Below are positions 52,598-61,308 of a DNA stretch of 64,000 bases, piece after piece. A program made the position numbers and the translations under genes. Below the pieces are notes generated by a model. It was given only the letters and a program-made list of their open reading frames with translations, did no database searches and was not told where the DNA came from. The stretch spans positions 641,001 to 705,000 of the forward strand of contig NZ_WTYU01000001.1 of NCBI RefSeq assembly GCF_009827615.1, given 5' to 3'. How positions within the stretch are numbered: the first letter of the stretch is position 1; each line of letters begins with the position of its first letter. The DNA is from Allopontixanthobacter confluentis. GTDB taxonomy: Bacteria > Pseudomonadota > Alphaproteobacteria > Sphingomonadales > Sphingomonadaceae.

Positions 52598-53065
52598 TTG
52601 GCCAATCTTGATGAAATTGATCGTAAGCTGCTGGCCGAATTACAGCATGAAGGCCGGGTCACAAATGTGGAACTGGCGCACCGGGTCGGCCTGACCGCGC
52701 CGCCGTGCCTGCGCCGCGTGCGCGCATTGGAAGAACAAGGCGTTATTCGCGGCTATCACGCTGATCTGGATGCCTCGCAACTGGGGTTTGCGATAACCGT
52801 GTTTGCCATGGTCAGCCTCAAGAGCCAGGCCGAAAGTGCTTTGCGTGAATTTGAAGACCACATGGCGCAATTGCCCGAAGTGCGCGAATGCCACATGCTA
52901 AACGGCGAGATTGATTTCATCCTGAAAATCGTCAGCCACGATCTGCAAAGTTTTCAGGAATTTCTGACCAGCAAGCTGACCCCGGCGCCGAATGTCGCCA
53001 GTGTCAAAACGTCGCTCACCATTCGTACCGCAAAGCATGAACCGGGCGTGCCCATGCCCAAATAA
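52598..53065 (+). CDS. Lrp/AsnC family transcriptional regulator
   Basis: A 155-residue regulator with an N-terminal helix-turn-helix (ANLDEIDRKLLAELQHEGRVT and APPCLRRVRALEEQGVIRGY near residues 1-50) and a C-terminal RAM/amino-acid-sensing domain (ITVFAMVSLKSQAE through TIRTAKHEPGVPMPK). It starts with TTG at 52598 with GGGGGAA upstream; no ATG in frame fits. Its 3' end lies in a 17-bp tandem duplication. It is divergent from the kinase-like gene. Confidence 0.9.
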   Translation: MANLDEIDRKLLAELQHEGRVTNVELAHRVGLTAPPCLRRVRALEEQGVIRGYHADLDASQLGFAITVFAMVSLKSQAESALREFEDHMAQLPEVRECHMLNGEIDFILKIVSHDLQSFQEFLTSKLTPAPNVASVKTSLTIRTAKHEPGVPMPK

Positions 53066-53100
53066 GCCCGATGCCCAAATAAGCCCAATGCTCAAATGAT
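53054..53100. repeat. 17-bp tandem repeat across the lrp stop codon
   Basis: ATGCCCAAATAAGCCCG (53054-53070) is followed by ATGCCCAAATAAGCCCA (53071-53087) and a diverged third copy starting ATGCTCAAATGAT (53088-53100). The TAA stop lies inside the first unit. Confidence 0.85.
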
Positions 53101-53144
53101 TAGCGCGCTGCCTGTGCATTACGCCGCGCCTGTTTGGCGATGGG

Positions 53145-53399
53145 TCAGGCAGGCCGTTCGCTTTTTACCTGTTCGTCGGTGTTTTTTGGCTGTTCGGCAT
53201 CCCGCCGGGATTTGACGATTTCTTCCGCCCGGCGCGCCTGCTCCAGCGCCTCGATGGTATTGTTGAAGGGCGAGATGGCAGGCGCATCTTTTATCAGCGC
53301 GGCATCAACCGGTTTCGGGGCTTTGTCTGCGACAGCCTGCGCTTCGCTGGCGGGGTTTGCCGCCATGACGGCAACTGCACATATAAAAGTTGATGCCAC
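53145..53399 (-). CDS. Small exported protein, uncharacterised
   Basis: An 84-residue protein with a possible signal peptide (MASTFICAVAVMAANPASEA), followed by a charged helical part EALEQARRAEEIVKSRRDAEQ. No family recognised. The opposite strand is also open here (53134-53445), but the signal peptide and charged helix favour this strand. It lies 79 bp after lrp and converges with it. Confidence 0.55.
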   Translation of the reverse strand: MASTFICAVAVMAANPASEAQAVADKAPKPVDAALIKDAPAISPFNNTIEALEQARRAEEIVKSRRDAEQPKNTDEQVKSERPA

Positions 53400-53559
53400 A
53401 AGATCCCTTTCTAGGACTTTTCATGGCATCGATAATTCCGGCTGAACGGTGGGTGAATTCCCATTTTCCGATGGGTCGCACGGGTCAAACCGATTTTTGT
53501 ATCCAGCAGGTAGAAGCCCTTCGATTGCCGCTTGCCTCCGGCAATGGTAGCTACGCTGC

Positions 53560-53958
53560 ATGACCAGATCATTTGCCGCTTGCATTGTCGCCTTGGGTCT
53601 CTCCGCCTGTCAGGGAGCTGTTTCCCAGCAGCAGCCTGTGGAGGTCCAGCCTTCGCCCAGCCAGGCTGTTACCGCGCTGAGTGGGCCGGCACAGGCAGGC
53701 TACAATCTGTCAGAGGCCCTGTGTTCGGGATGCCATGCCATTTCTGCGGGCGGCATTTCGCCAAACCCGCAGTCGCCAACCTTTGCCATGGTCGCCAATA
53801 TGCCGGGGCTAACCGAAGTAACGCTGCGCGATTTTCTGCGCGATTCGCACAATTTTCCCGAGACGATGAATTTCGAAGTGGTGGAAGAGGATGTCGACGT
53901 GCTGGCCGCCTATATCATCACCTTGCGCCAGGACGATTTTCGGCCGCCGATCCAGTAG
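53560..53958 (+). CDS. Cytochrome c lipoprotein
   Basis: A 132-residue monoheme c-type protein. The lipoprotein signal ends in LSAC with the lipidated cysteine at residue 17, and the heme attachment site is CSGCH near residue 55. The C-terminal helix AYIITLRQ is a standard cytochrome c ending; the sixth ligand is probably the methionine in ETMNFE. It is a periplasmic electron carrier anchored to a membrane. It converges with accC 18 bp away. Confidence 0.9.
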   Translation: MTRSFAACIVALGLSACQGAVSQQQPVEVQPSPSQAVTALSGPAQAGYNLSEALCSGCHAISAGGISPNPQSPTFAMVANMPGLTEVTLRDFLRDSHNFPETMNFEVVEEDVDVLAAYIITLRQDDFRPPIQ

Positions 53959-53976
53959 CGCTGAACCGGCGCCCGA

Positions 53977-55326
53977 TCAGCCTTCGCGTTGCGCCAGCCA
54001 GTCTTCCAGCCATTTGATGGAATAATCGCCGCTCAGCACATCATCCTGTTTCAGCAATTCCTGATGCAGCGGGATGGATGTCTTGACGCCTTCCACGACC
54101 ATTTCTTCCAAGGCACGGCGCAGGCGCATGATGCATTTTTCGCGGTTGCGGCCATAGACAATCAGCTTGGCAATCATGGAATCGTAATAGGGCGGAATGC
54201 GATATCCGGCGTAAAGCCCGCTATCCACCCGCACATGCATTCCGCCAGCGGCGTGATAGGCAGTGACCATTCCCGGCGATGGCGCGAAGGTGAAGGCATC
54301 TTCTGCATTGATGCGGCATTCAATGGCGTGGCCTTTGAATTCCACTTCATCCTGCGTGACGGACAGCGGCTTGCCATCGGCAATGCGGATCTGTTCGCGC
54401 ACCAGGTCGATGCCGGTAATCATTTCTGTCACCGGATGTTCCACCTGAAGGCGGGTATTCATTTCGATGAAATAGAACTCGCCATCTTCCCACAGGAATT
54501 CGATAGTGCCTGCGCCCCTGTACCCCATATCGGCCATCGCCTTGGCGCAGGTTTCACCCATGCGCGTCCGGTCTTCGTCGGAAATTACCGGGGAGGGCGC
54601 TTCTTCCAGCACTTTCTGGTGGCGGCGTTGCAGCGAACAATCGCGTTCACCCAGATGGATGGCATTGCCCTTACCATCGCCAAACACCTGAAATTCGATA
54701 TGGCGCGGGTTGCCGAGGTATTTTTCCAGATAGACAGTCGCATCGCCAAAAGCAGCTTTTGCTTCTGAACCGGCCTGTTTCATCAGGGTTTCCAACTCGT
54801 CAGGGCCGTTGCACACTTTCATCCCGCGGCCGCCGCCGCCCGATGCTGCCTTGATGATGACCGGATAGCCGATGTCCTCGGCGATTTTTGCAGCTTCCGC
54901 CACATCCTCGATCGCCCCGTCAGAACCCGGAACCAGCGGCAGACCCAATGCGCCCGCGGTGCGCTTTGCCTGTACCTTGTCGCCCATGGTGACGATATGT
55001 TCAGGCTTGGGACCAATCCATTTGATGTCATGCGCTTCGACGATTTCGGCGAATTTCGCATTTTCGGACAGGAAACCGTAGCCAGGGTGAATGGCGTCGC
55101 AATGGGCGATTTCAGCGGCAGAAATGATCGCCGCCATGTTGAGGTAGCTTTCACTGGCCGCTGGCGGGCCAATGCAGACCGCGTGGTCCGCAAGCCGCAC
55201 ATGCATGGCATCGGCATCGGCTGTGGAATGTACAGCCACCGTCTCGATGCCCATTTCATGCGCCGCGCGATGAATGCGCAAGGCAATTTCGCCGCGGTTG
55301 GCGATTAGTATCCGGCTGATTCCCAT
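53977..55326 (-). CDS. accC: Biotin carboxylase subunit of acetyl-CoA carboxylase
   Basis: A 449-residue biotin carboxylase. The ATP-grasp glycine loop is [15 protein letters not shown] near residue 160, the catalytic segment is [20 protein letters not shown] near 290, and the N-terminus is [16 protein letters not shown]. It carboxylates biotin on AccB with bicarbonate and ATP, for malonyl-CoA synthesis in fatty acid production. It is directly downstream of accB (11 bp), as in most proteobacteria. Confidence 0.97.
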   Translation of the reverse strand: MGISRILIANRGEIALRIHRAAHEMGIETVAVHSTADADAMHVRLADHAVCIGPPAASESYLNMAAIISAAEIAHCDAIHPGYGFLSENAKFAEIVEAHDIKWIGPKPEHIVTMGDKVQAKRTAGALGLPLVPGSDGAIEDVAEAAKIAEDIGYPVIIKAASGGGGRGMKVCNGPDELETLMKQAGSEAKAAFGDATVYLEKYLGNPRHIEFQVFGDGKGNAIHLGERDCSLQRRHQKVLEEAPSPVISDEDRTRMGETCAKAMADMGYRGAGTIEFLWEDGEFYFIEMNTRLQVEHPVTEMITGIDLVREQIRIADGKPLSVTQDEVEFKGHAIECRINAEDAFTFAPSPGMVTAYHAAGGMHVRVDSGLYAGYRIPPYYDSMIAKLIVYGRNREKCIMRLRRALEEMVVEGVKTSIPLHQELLKQDDVLSGDYSIKWLEDWLAQREG

Positions 55327-55337
55327 GTCTTTTCGCC

Positions 55338-55841
55338 TTACGCGATCAGGACCAGCGGCTGGTCGAACTCAACCGGCTGCGCATTGTCGACCAGAATTTC
55401 GGCAACCGTGCCCGCACGGTCCGCGATGATGGGGTTCATGACCTTCATCGCCTCGATAATCACCAGCGTGTCACCTGCATTGACCTTGTCGCCCACTTTC
55501 ACAAAGTTGGCGGCACCAGGTTCTGCGGCCAGATAGACCGTGCCAACCATGGGGGATTTCAGCGCGTTGGACAGATCAGGCCCAGGGTTTTCAGCAGGTG
55601 TTGCCGGTGCTGCGGTTGCCGCAGGCGAGGCAGGCGCCGGCATATCGTGGGCAGGGTAAGCTGGCGCTGCATAGGCAGGGGCTGCCATGCCGCCACGGGC
55701 CACGCGGATCTTGCGTTCGCCATCTTCCACTTCAATTTCGGTCAGACCAGTTTCGGCCAGCATTTCTGCCAGTTCGCGGACCAGATCTGTATCAACAACC
55801 ATACCGGATTTACTACCGGACGCGGATTTGTGTTCGGCCAT
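55338..55841 (-). CDS. accB: Biotin carboxyl carrier protein
   Basis: A 167-residue carrier. Residues 1-60 are helical with [25 protein letters not shown], then a Pro/Ala-rich linker, then the biotinyl domain with the target lysine in [12 protein letters not shown] near residue 130. It transfers carboxyl groups to the carboxyltransferase AccAD. Its start is an ATG at 55841, with the aroQ gene 75 bp upstream on the same strand. Confidence 0.95.
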   Translation of the reverse strand: MAEHKSASGSKSGMVVDTDLVRELAEMLAETGLTEIEVEDGERKIRVARGGMAAPAYAAPAYPAHDMPAPASPAATAAPATPAENPGPDLSNALKSPMVGTVYLAAEPGAANFVKVGDKVNAGDTLVIIEAMKVMNPIIADRAGTVAEILVDNAQPVEFDQPLVLIA

Positions 55842-55916
55842 GAAATGCCTCTTGTTATGTCCAAGCGCCCGCCTATGCGTTGCCGGACGCGGGCTGGCAA
55901 GAGGGCAGGGGCTTCT

Positions 55917-56363
55917 TTACCCTGACGCTGGCAGCGATGCCGCAGCGTCAAGCGCGACGACATAGCCATGCGCGCCGAGCCCTTCCACAGTCTGCACAGC
56001 GGCCATGCCGACAAAGGAAATATGGCGGAATTCCTCGCGCGTTTTGGGGTCGGACAAATGCACTTCGATGACCGGCACATTGATGGCGCGGATTGCATCG
56101 AGCAGGGCGATGGATGTGTGCGTATAGGCAGCAGCATTCAGCAGCACGGCCCTGGCCCCTTGCGCCTGCGCTTCATGCAGCCAGTCCACCAGATGCCCCT
56201 CGTGGTTGGACTGCCGCACATCCACTTCCACCCCCAGTTCGCGCGCCCGGTCTTCCAGCATACCGGCGATGTCATCCATCGTTGCCGAGCCATAAATTTC
56301 CGGCTCCCGCAAACCGAGCAAGTTCAGATTCGGGCCATTCAGGACATAGATTGTGTCAGTCAT
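55917..56363 (-). CDS. aroQ: 3-dehydroquinate dehydratase, type II
   Basis: A 148-residue type II dehydroquinase. The catalytic tyrosine and loop residues are in LNGPNLNLLGLREPEIYG, RQSNHEGHLVDWLHEA carries the histidine region, and NAAAYTHTSIALLDAI and EVHLSDPKTREEFRHISF are family signatures. It belongs to the shikimate pathway. aroQ upstream of accB is a common alphaproteobacterial and gammaproteobacterial order. The ATG at 56363 is normal. Confidence 0.96.
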   Translation of the reverse strand: MTDTIYVLNGPNLNLLGLREPEIYGSATMDDIAGMLEDRARELGVEVDVRQSNHEGHLVDWLHEAQAQGARAVLLNAAAYTHTSIALLDAIRAINVPVIEVHLSDPKTREEFRHISFVGMAAVQTVEGLGAHGYVVALDAAASLPASG

Positions 56364-56507
56364 GACAGGGTGATTAGCGGGGCAAGCTCTTTACGCATAG
56401 CACTGATCACTGCTGCCTATATGTCTTGAGCTATCGGATCTCGGTCTGAACAAGATAGAACCATCGTTCTGGTGGGAACAACGATCTACGCTAATGCCAG
56501 TCTCTCC

Positions 56508-56921
56508 CTATTTTTCCACGCCTTTGACTTTGCCCCACTGGCGCGCGGCAGTGTAGCCAAGGTAGCCGGTGCCAAACAGGGCGTAGAGTTCTTCAGGCAA
56601 GCCGCGCAGATAGCCGGTCATGCCAATGCCGATGTTCCGGGCTGCAGCGGGGTCAAAAGCGGATAATATTCCCATCGGCAGCGCCCACAGGATCATGACA
56701 TACATGACATAAAGGAAACTGGGCCGCGCCCGGCTGGTCCACGGGTCTTGCGAATTCGCTTCTGCGACAATGGCGGCAAGCCGGGCCTCGATGGTGGCGA
56801 GTTCATGCGTCCCTTCCAGTTGCAGCAATTCCAGCTTGGCGCGGGCACGGGCTTCCTTGTCGGGGATGATCTTGTCGATGATCGAGGCAATTGGTCCAAT
56901 AAGCGATTCGACGAATGGCAT
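56508..56921 (-). CDS. Gene-transfer-agent type 3TM holin
   Basis: A 137-residue protein like the holins of Rhodobacter-type gene transfer agents (GTA_holin_3TM): an N-terminal amphipathic helix VESLIGPIASIIDKIIPDK, a charged helix ARAKLELLQLEG, then RPSFLYVMYVMILWALPM and GTGYLGYTAARQWGKVKGV. Holins permeabilise the inner membrane for lysis. No capsid, terminase or lysozyme gene is next to it, so it is either a detached GTA part or a relic. The start is ATG 56921; the gene is in a housekeeping region. Confidence 0.78.
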   Translation of the reverse strand: MPFVESLIGPIASIIDKIIPDKEARARAKLELLQLEGTHELATIEARLAAIVAEANSQDPWTSRARPSFLYVMYVMILWALPMGILSAFDPAAARNIGIGMTGYLRGLPEELYALFGTGYLGYTAARQWGKVKGVEK

Positions 56922-57010
56922 GGGGACGCTCCTGTCAGGGGAAAGCGAGCGCAGATAACCAAACAGGTTAATGTAGGAAAATGGAATCTTGTCGAGATAT
57001 TGCCATGATG

Positions 57011-57895
57011 TCAGTCGGCCATGGCCAGCAGCGCTTGTGCCAGAACGAGATGGGGCCGGTCGATCATCATCCCGTTCAGGCCGACGGTTCCTGCACCGGG
57101 ATTGGCCGCAAACAGCTCGATAATTTGCCTGGCATGGGCCAGTTCTTCGGCCGTAGGAGTGAATGCTTCGTTGATGATGTCGATTTGCGCCGGGTGAATG
57201 GCCAACATTCCGCGATAGCCGGTCTTGCGAACCATTTCGGCACGTTTCCTGAGGCCGTCCAGATCGCGAAAGTCCGCCTGAATTGTTTCAATCGGCATGA
57301 CCTGGGCTGCAACTGCGCCCAGCAGACAGAGGCTGCGGGCCAGTTCGAACACGGGTGCATATTGGCCGTCAGCCATGAACTGGTTGCTTGCACCAAGGGC
57401 GGATGACAAATCTTCGGCGCCCCAGCTCATCGCGGCCAGTCTCGGCGCACCGGAATAATCGCCGGTTTTGAACATCGCCGCCGCTGTTTCTGTCACCAGT
57501 GCGATGACCTTGATCTGGCGGTCAGGCAAACCCGCGGCGGCTTCCAGCTTGCTTATCTGTTCGTCCAGCTTGTCAAGATCGGCCCTGCCGCACGCCTTGG
57601 GCAACATGATGCCGCCCGGTCCGGCGGCGATAACCGCTTCAAGGTCCAGCGCGGCATGATCCGAATCGATCGGATTGATACGCACCCACAAGCGGCTGCG
57701 GTCGCTACGCGAGCGTAGAAAGTCACCGACCATCTCTCTTGCGTCAGGCTTGGCGTCAGGCGCGACGGAATCTTCCAGGTCCAGCAGGACAATATCGGCC
57801 GGGCTATCAGCGGCCTTGGCCATTTTTTTGGCGCTGTCACCGGGGGCAAACAACCAGGACCGCGCCCGGAATGCTGTGTGTGTCTGTTCGGCCAA
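57011..57895 (-). CDS. HpcH/HpaI-CitE type lyase
   Basis: A 294-residue TIM-barrel protein of the CitE group. Characteristic segments are RSWLFAPGDSAKKMAKA (N-terminus), LLDLEDSVAPDAK (metal-binding acid, near residue 37), VRINPIDSDHAALDLEAV and the ALVTETAAAMF region carrying the metal-binding glutamate. Family members act on malyl-CoA or citramalyl-CoA type substrates. The exact substrate is not determined, and no other citrate-lyase subunits are near. Confidence 0.86.
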   Translation of the reverse strand: MAEQTHTAFRARSWLFAPGDSAKKMAKAADSPADIVLLDLEDSVAPDAKPDAREMVGDFLRSRSDRSRLWVRINPIDSDHAALDLEAVIAAGPGGIMLPKACGRADLDKLDEQISKLEAAAGLPDRQIKVIALVTETAAAMFKTGDYSGAPRLAAMSWGAEDLSSALGASNQFMADGQYAPVFELARSLCLLGAVAAQVMPIETIQADFRDLDGLRKRAEMVRKTGYRGMLAIHPAQIDIINEAFTPTAEELAHARQIIELFAANPGAGTVGLNGMMIDRPHLVLAQALLAMAD

Positions 57896-58034
57896 AATTT
57901 CACTCCCCGGCGACTATGCAGTGTGCCTAGAAGGGAGCATGAGGCAGCGCAATGGCCCTTTCGCCAGGGCAGACCATGCCGCCTTGCACTCAGCCTCGCG
58001 GCTGAAACCTGTAACCAAAGAGAGTGATTTCCAC

Positions 58035-58111
58035 TGGTCGGGACGAGAGGATTCGAACCTCCGACCCCCACACCCCCAGTGTGATGCGCTACCAGGCTGC
58101 GCTACGTCCCG
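58035..58111 (-). tRNA. tRNA-Pro (GGG)
   Basis: A 77-base cloverleaf with encoded CCA, acceptor stem CGGGACG/CGTCCCG, T loop TTCGAAT and anticodon loop CTGGGGG, which gives GGG. It is the second proline tRNA in the window, with the TGG isoacceptor at 49144-49220. Confidence 0.93.
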
Positions 58112-58348
58112 AACCGGTGGAGGGCGGGCCTATAGGGCGGCCTTTGAAGTGTGGCAAGCCCATAGCGCGCGAATTACACGCCATCCCGGTTTGCTCATCT
58201 CAATTGGTCTGCCTGTCCTTCGTTGCTCTCGTCTGATGAAGGTGCTAGGCGCGCGCTTCTATCGCCGGGAGGTGCAACTGAGCGCGGGTAACTTGCGTTT
58301 CATTGAGCTCTCCCCACCTAGATTTTTTGCAATTCACAGGTTCTCCCG

Positions 58349-58669
58349 ATGATCGATTTTCTTGCCGCCGCCGCCAGTGCGGAAGCTCCGCCAGCCTGGC
58401 TCCAGTTTGCGCCATTGGTGGGTATGGGGCTTATTTTCTGGTTCCTGATCATCCGCCCGCAAATGCGCCGGCAGAAAGATCATCAGGCCAAGATTGGCGG
58501 CCTGAAAAAAGGTGACCAGGTGGTCACGGCAGGCGGCCTCATTGCCAAGGTTGTCCGCGTTGACGACGTGTATGCAGATCTTGAACTGGCACAGGGCGTT
58601 CGCGTCAAGGCCGTGAAAAGCACCATTGGCGATATCGTTCCACCCGCTGGTTCAGCGGCAAACGACTAA
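58349..58669 (+). CDS. yajC: Preprotein translocase subunit YajC
   Basis: A 106-residue protein with one membrane segment (WLQFAPLVGMGLIFWFLIIR, residues 17-36) directly followed by the basic PQMRRQKDHQ and a KGDQVVTAGGLIAKV beta region. YajC associates with SecDF. It lies 14 bp before secD, the standard order. A possible GTG- or TTG-started extension upstream is not supported. Confidence 0.94.
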   Translation: MIDFLAAAASAEAPPAWLQFAPLVGMGLIFWFLIIRPQMRRQKDHQAKIGGLKKGDQVVTAGGLIAKVVRVDDVYADLELAQGVRVKAVKSTIGDIVPPAGSAAND

Positions 58670-58683
58670 GCGAAAGCACAAAA

Positions 58684-60282
58684 ATGCTCGAATTTCCGCG
58701 CTGGAAAAAGATCTGGCTCTGGGCGATCACGCTGCTGGCAGTCGCCGCTGCGTTGCCTTCGCTTCTTTCCATGACAAGCGTTCGCTGGCCCGAAGCCTTG
58801 CCCGACCCGATGGTCAATCTTGGTCTCGACCTTGCGGGCGGCAGCCATATCCTGTTGGAAGCTGATCCTGCGCAAGTGGCCGACCAGCGGCTGGAAAATA
58901 TGGAAGAATCGGTCCGGGCCGTGATGCGGCAGGCCAGCCCGCGCATCCGGATTGGCGATGTTTCGACCAGTGGCAAGCAATTGAGCTTCATGGTGGACAG
59001 TGCCGCTGATGTGGACCGTGCGCGCGAATTGCTGCTCCCGCTGGTCAATGGCACAGGCCTGACCCGTGAATGGGATTTGCGAGTTGTCGACCAGACCCGC
59101 TTTGCGCTTTCGCCAACCGCCAGCGGTGTGGAAAGCGCTGTAACCCAAGCGATGGACAGTGCCACAGAAGTGGTGCGCAAGCGTATCGATTCACTTGGCA
59201 CGCGTGAACCGACCATCATTCGGCAGGGTGACACGCGGATCGTGGTGCAGGTTCCCGGTCTGCAGGATCCTGAACAGCTGAAAAGCCTGCTGGGCCAGAC
59301 AGCCAAGCTGGAATTCAAGCTGGTCGACCAGAATGCGCTGCCAGCCGATGTGGAACAGGGCATCGCGCCGCCGGGCAGCCAGATTTTCCCCTATGCTGCA
59401 GGCACGCCTTTTGAAGGCACGTCAGTGGCCGTTCGCAGATTGGGCGGGATCAAGGGTGATCAGCTGACCAATGCGCAGCAGAGCTTTGACCCGCAAACCA
59501 ACGAAGCCAATGTCACCATCCAGTTCGACCAGCAGGGCGGGGCGAAATTTGCCAAGCTGACGTCGGAGAACGTCAACAAGCCGTTCGCCATCATTCTGGA
59601 TGGCAAGGTGTTGTCAGCACCGAATATCAATGAGCCAATTCGCGGCGGCAGCGCGTCCATTTCGGGCAGCTTCACCACCGATACGGCCAATCAGCTGGCC
59701 ATTTCACTGCGGTCAGGCGCATTGCCGGTTGATCTGGCCGTGGTAGAAGAACGCACGGTCGGTCCAGACCTGGGTGCGGATTCCATCCGCAAGGGTCTGC
59801 TGGCAATGGGCGTCGGCTCCTTGCTGGTTATTGCGCTGATGATCTTCACTTATGGCCGCTTCGGTATTTATGCCACGGCGGCGCTGGTTCTGAACGTGTT
59901 GATGCTGCTGGGGATCATGGCGGTGCTGAACACCACGCTGACATTGCCCGGCATTGCGGGCTTTGTGCTCACCATTGGTGCGGCGGTGGATGCCAACGTG
60001 CTGATTAACGAGCGAATACGTGAAGAACGCAAGCGAGGACGGCGCGTGGTTGCGGCGGTGGAAAATGGCTACAAGGAAGCCAGCCGCGCGATTTACGATG
60101 CCAATGTCACCAATTTCATTGCGGGTGTGCTGCTGTTCATTTTCGGCTCCGGCCCGATCCGCGGCTTCGCGGTGGTTCTAATCATTGGCCTGTTCACCAG
60201 CGTGTTTACTGCCGTAACCCTGACCCGCATGTGGGTCGCTGGCTGGCTGCGCAGGGCGCGGCCACAAGATTTGCACGTTTAA
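58684..60282 (+). CDS. secD: Protein translocase subunit SecD
   Basis: A 532-residue SecD with six membrane segments and a large periplasmic P1 domain. The motif LGLDLAGGSHILLEAD near residue 44 (D1), GTREPTIIRQGDTRIVVQVPG and the second-half SGSFTTDTANQLAISLRSGALPVDL and VDANVLINERIREE (D4-D6) are diagnostic. It pulls translocated chains across the inner membrane using the proton gradient. Located between yajC and secF, which are transcribed with it. Confidence 0.96.
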   Translation: MLEFPRWKKIWLWAITLLAVAAALPSLLSMTSVRWPEALPDPMVNLGLDLAGGSHILLEADPAQVADQRLENMEESVRAVMRQASPRIRIGDVSTSGKQLSFMVDSAADVDRARELLLPLVNGTGLTREWDLRVVDQTRFALSPTASGVESAVTQAMDSATEVVRKRIDSLGTREPTIIRQGDTRIVVQVPGLQDPEQLKSLLGQTAKLEFKLVDQNALPADVEQGIAPPGSQIFPYAAGTPFEGTSVAVRRLGGIKGDQLTNAQQSFDPQTNEANVTIQFDQQGGAKFAKLTSENVNKPFAIILDGKVLSAPNINEPIRGGSASISGSFTTDTANQLAISLRSGALPVDLAVVEERTVGPDLGADSIRKGLLAMGVGSLLVIALMIFTYGRFGIYATAALVLNVLMLLGIMAVLNTTLTLPGIAGFVLTIGAAVDANVLINERIREERKRGRRVVAAVENGYKEASRAIYDANVTNFIAGVLLFIFGSGPIRGFAVVLIIGLFTSVFTAVTLTRMWVAGWLRRARPQDLHV

Positions 60283-60294
60283 GGGGCCTGTATA

Positions 60295-61275
60295 ATGAGA
60301 CTTCTGAAACTCGTCCCCGACGATACCAATATCAAGTTCCTGAAATGGCGCGTGCCGTTCTATGTCGTCAGCCTGGCGCTGATGGCGGCAAGCTGGGCGC
60401 TCGTTTTTACCCAGGGCCTGAATTACGGCGTGGATTTTGCCGGCGGTCAGGAAATCCGCGCAACCTTCACCCAGCAGGCCGAAGCGCCCATTCCGCAATT
60501 GCGTGATACGGTCGCCTCGCTCGAAAATGTGGGTGATCCGGTGATCCAGCGGTTCGGCGCACCCAACGAAGTGTCCATCCGCGTGAAATTGCCGCCCGAA
60601 GCTGAAGGCGATCCGGCATTTGCCGATGCCATGACGCGCACCATTACCACCGCGTTGCAGGCAGAATATGCCGACATCCGGATTGACGGTGTGGATTCTG
60701 TATCCGGCAAGGTTTCCGGCGAATTTCGTGAAATGGCGATTTACGCCCTGCTTGCGGCAATGCTGGCGATTGCGATTTATATCTGGGTCCGGTTTGAATG
60801 GCAGTTCGGGGTCGGCGCCCTGTTCGCGCTGGTGCATGACGTTTCGCTGACACTGGGTATGTTCGCCCTGTTCCAGATGGAATTCAGCCTTCAGATCATC
60901 GCGGCCATTCTGGCGATCATCGGCTATTCGCTGAACGATACGATCGTTGTATATGACCGTATTCGTGAAAATCTGAAAAAATACCGCAAGATGCCGCTTC
61001 CCGAATTGCTCGACCTTTCGGTGAACGAAACGCTGGCGCGGACAGTGATGACTTCGCTGACCTTGCTGCTGGCGCTGTTGCCGCTGTTGCTGTTTGGCCC
61101 GGCCAGCCTGTTCGGCCTGACCGCGGCGATTACGCTGGGTATTTTTGTTGGCACATACAGTTCGATCTACATGGCCGCGCCAATCCTCATCTGGCTGGGC
61201 GTGGATTCGCACAGCTTTGTGCCAGAGGAAAGCGTTGCTGACCGGCAGGACAAGGTCGCCCGCGGGGAAATGTAA
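60295..61275 (+). CDS. secF: Protein translocase subunit SecF
   Basis: A 326-residue SecF with the sequence NYGVDFAGGQEIRATFTQ in its first periplasmic part, then GVGALFALVHDVSLTLGMF, AIIGYSLNDTIVVYDRIREN and NETLARTVMTSLTLLLALLP, all family motifs. It pairs with SecD. It follows secD after 12 bp. A hairpin after the stop (61282-61305) may end the operon. Confidence 0.96.
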   Translation: MRLLKLVPDDTNIKFLKWRVPFYVVSLALMAASWALVFTQGLNYGVDFAGGQEIRATFTQQAEAPIPQLRDTVASLENVGDPVIQRFGAPNEVSIRVKLPPEAEGDPAFADAMTRTITTALQAEYADIRIDGVDSVSGKVSGEFREMAIYALLAAMLAIAIYIWVRFEWQFGVGALFALVHDVSLTLGMFALFQMEFSLQIIAAILAIIGYSLNDTIVVYDRIRENLKKYRKMPLPELLDLSVNETLARTVMTSLTLLLALLPLLLFGPASLFGLTAAITLGIFVGTYSSIYMAAPILIWLGVDSHSFVPEESVADRQDKVARGEM

Positions 61276-61281
61276 CTGGCA

Positions 61282-61305
61282 GGAGGGCGGCGCATCCCGC
61301 CCTCC
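61282..61305. terminator. Possible hairpin between secF and the glycosyltransferase
   Basis: A 9-bp stem, GGAGGGCGG with CCGCCCTCC, and a 6-base CGCATC loop, between convergent genes. It lacks a strong T run. Confidence 0.5.
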
Positions 61306-61308
61306 GCC

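Noticed and set aside
53134-53445. 103-codon plus-strand frame opposite the small exported protein
   Set aside because: Lacks a good ribosome-binding site; the minus strand has a signal peptide-like start and charged helix. Not certain, but less likely.
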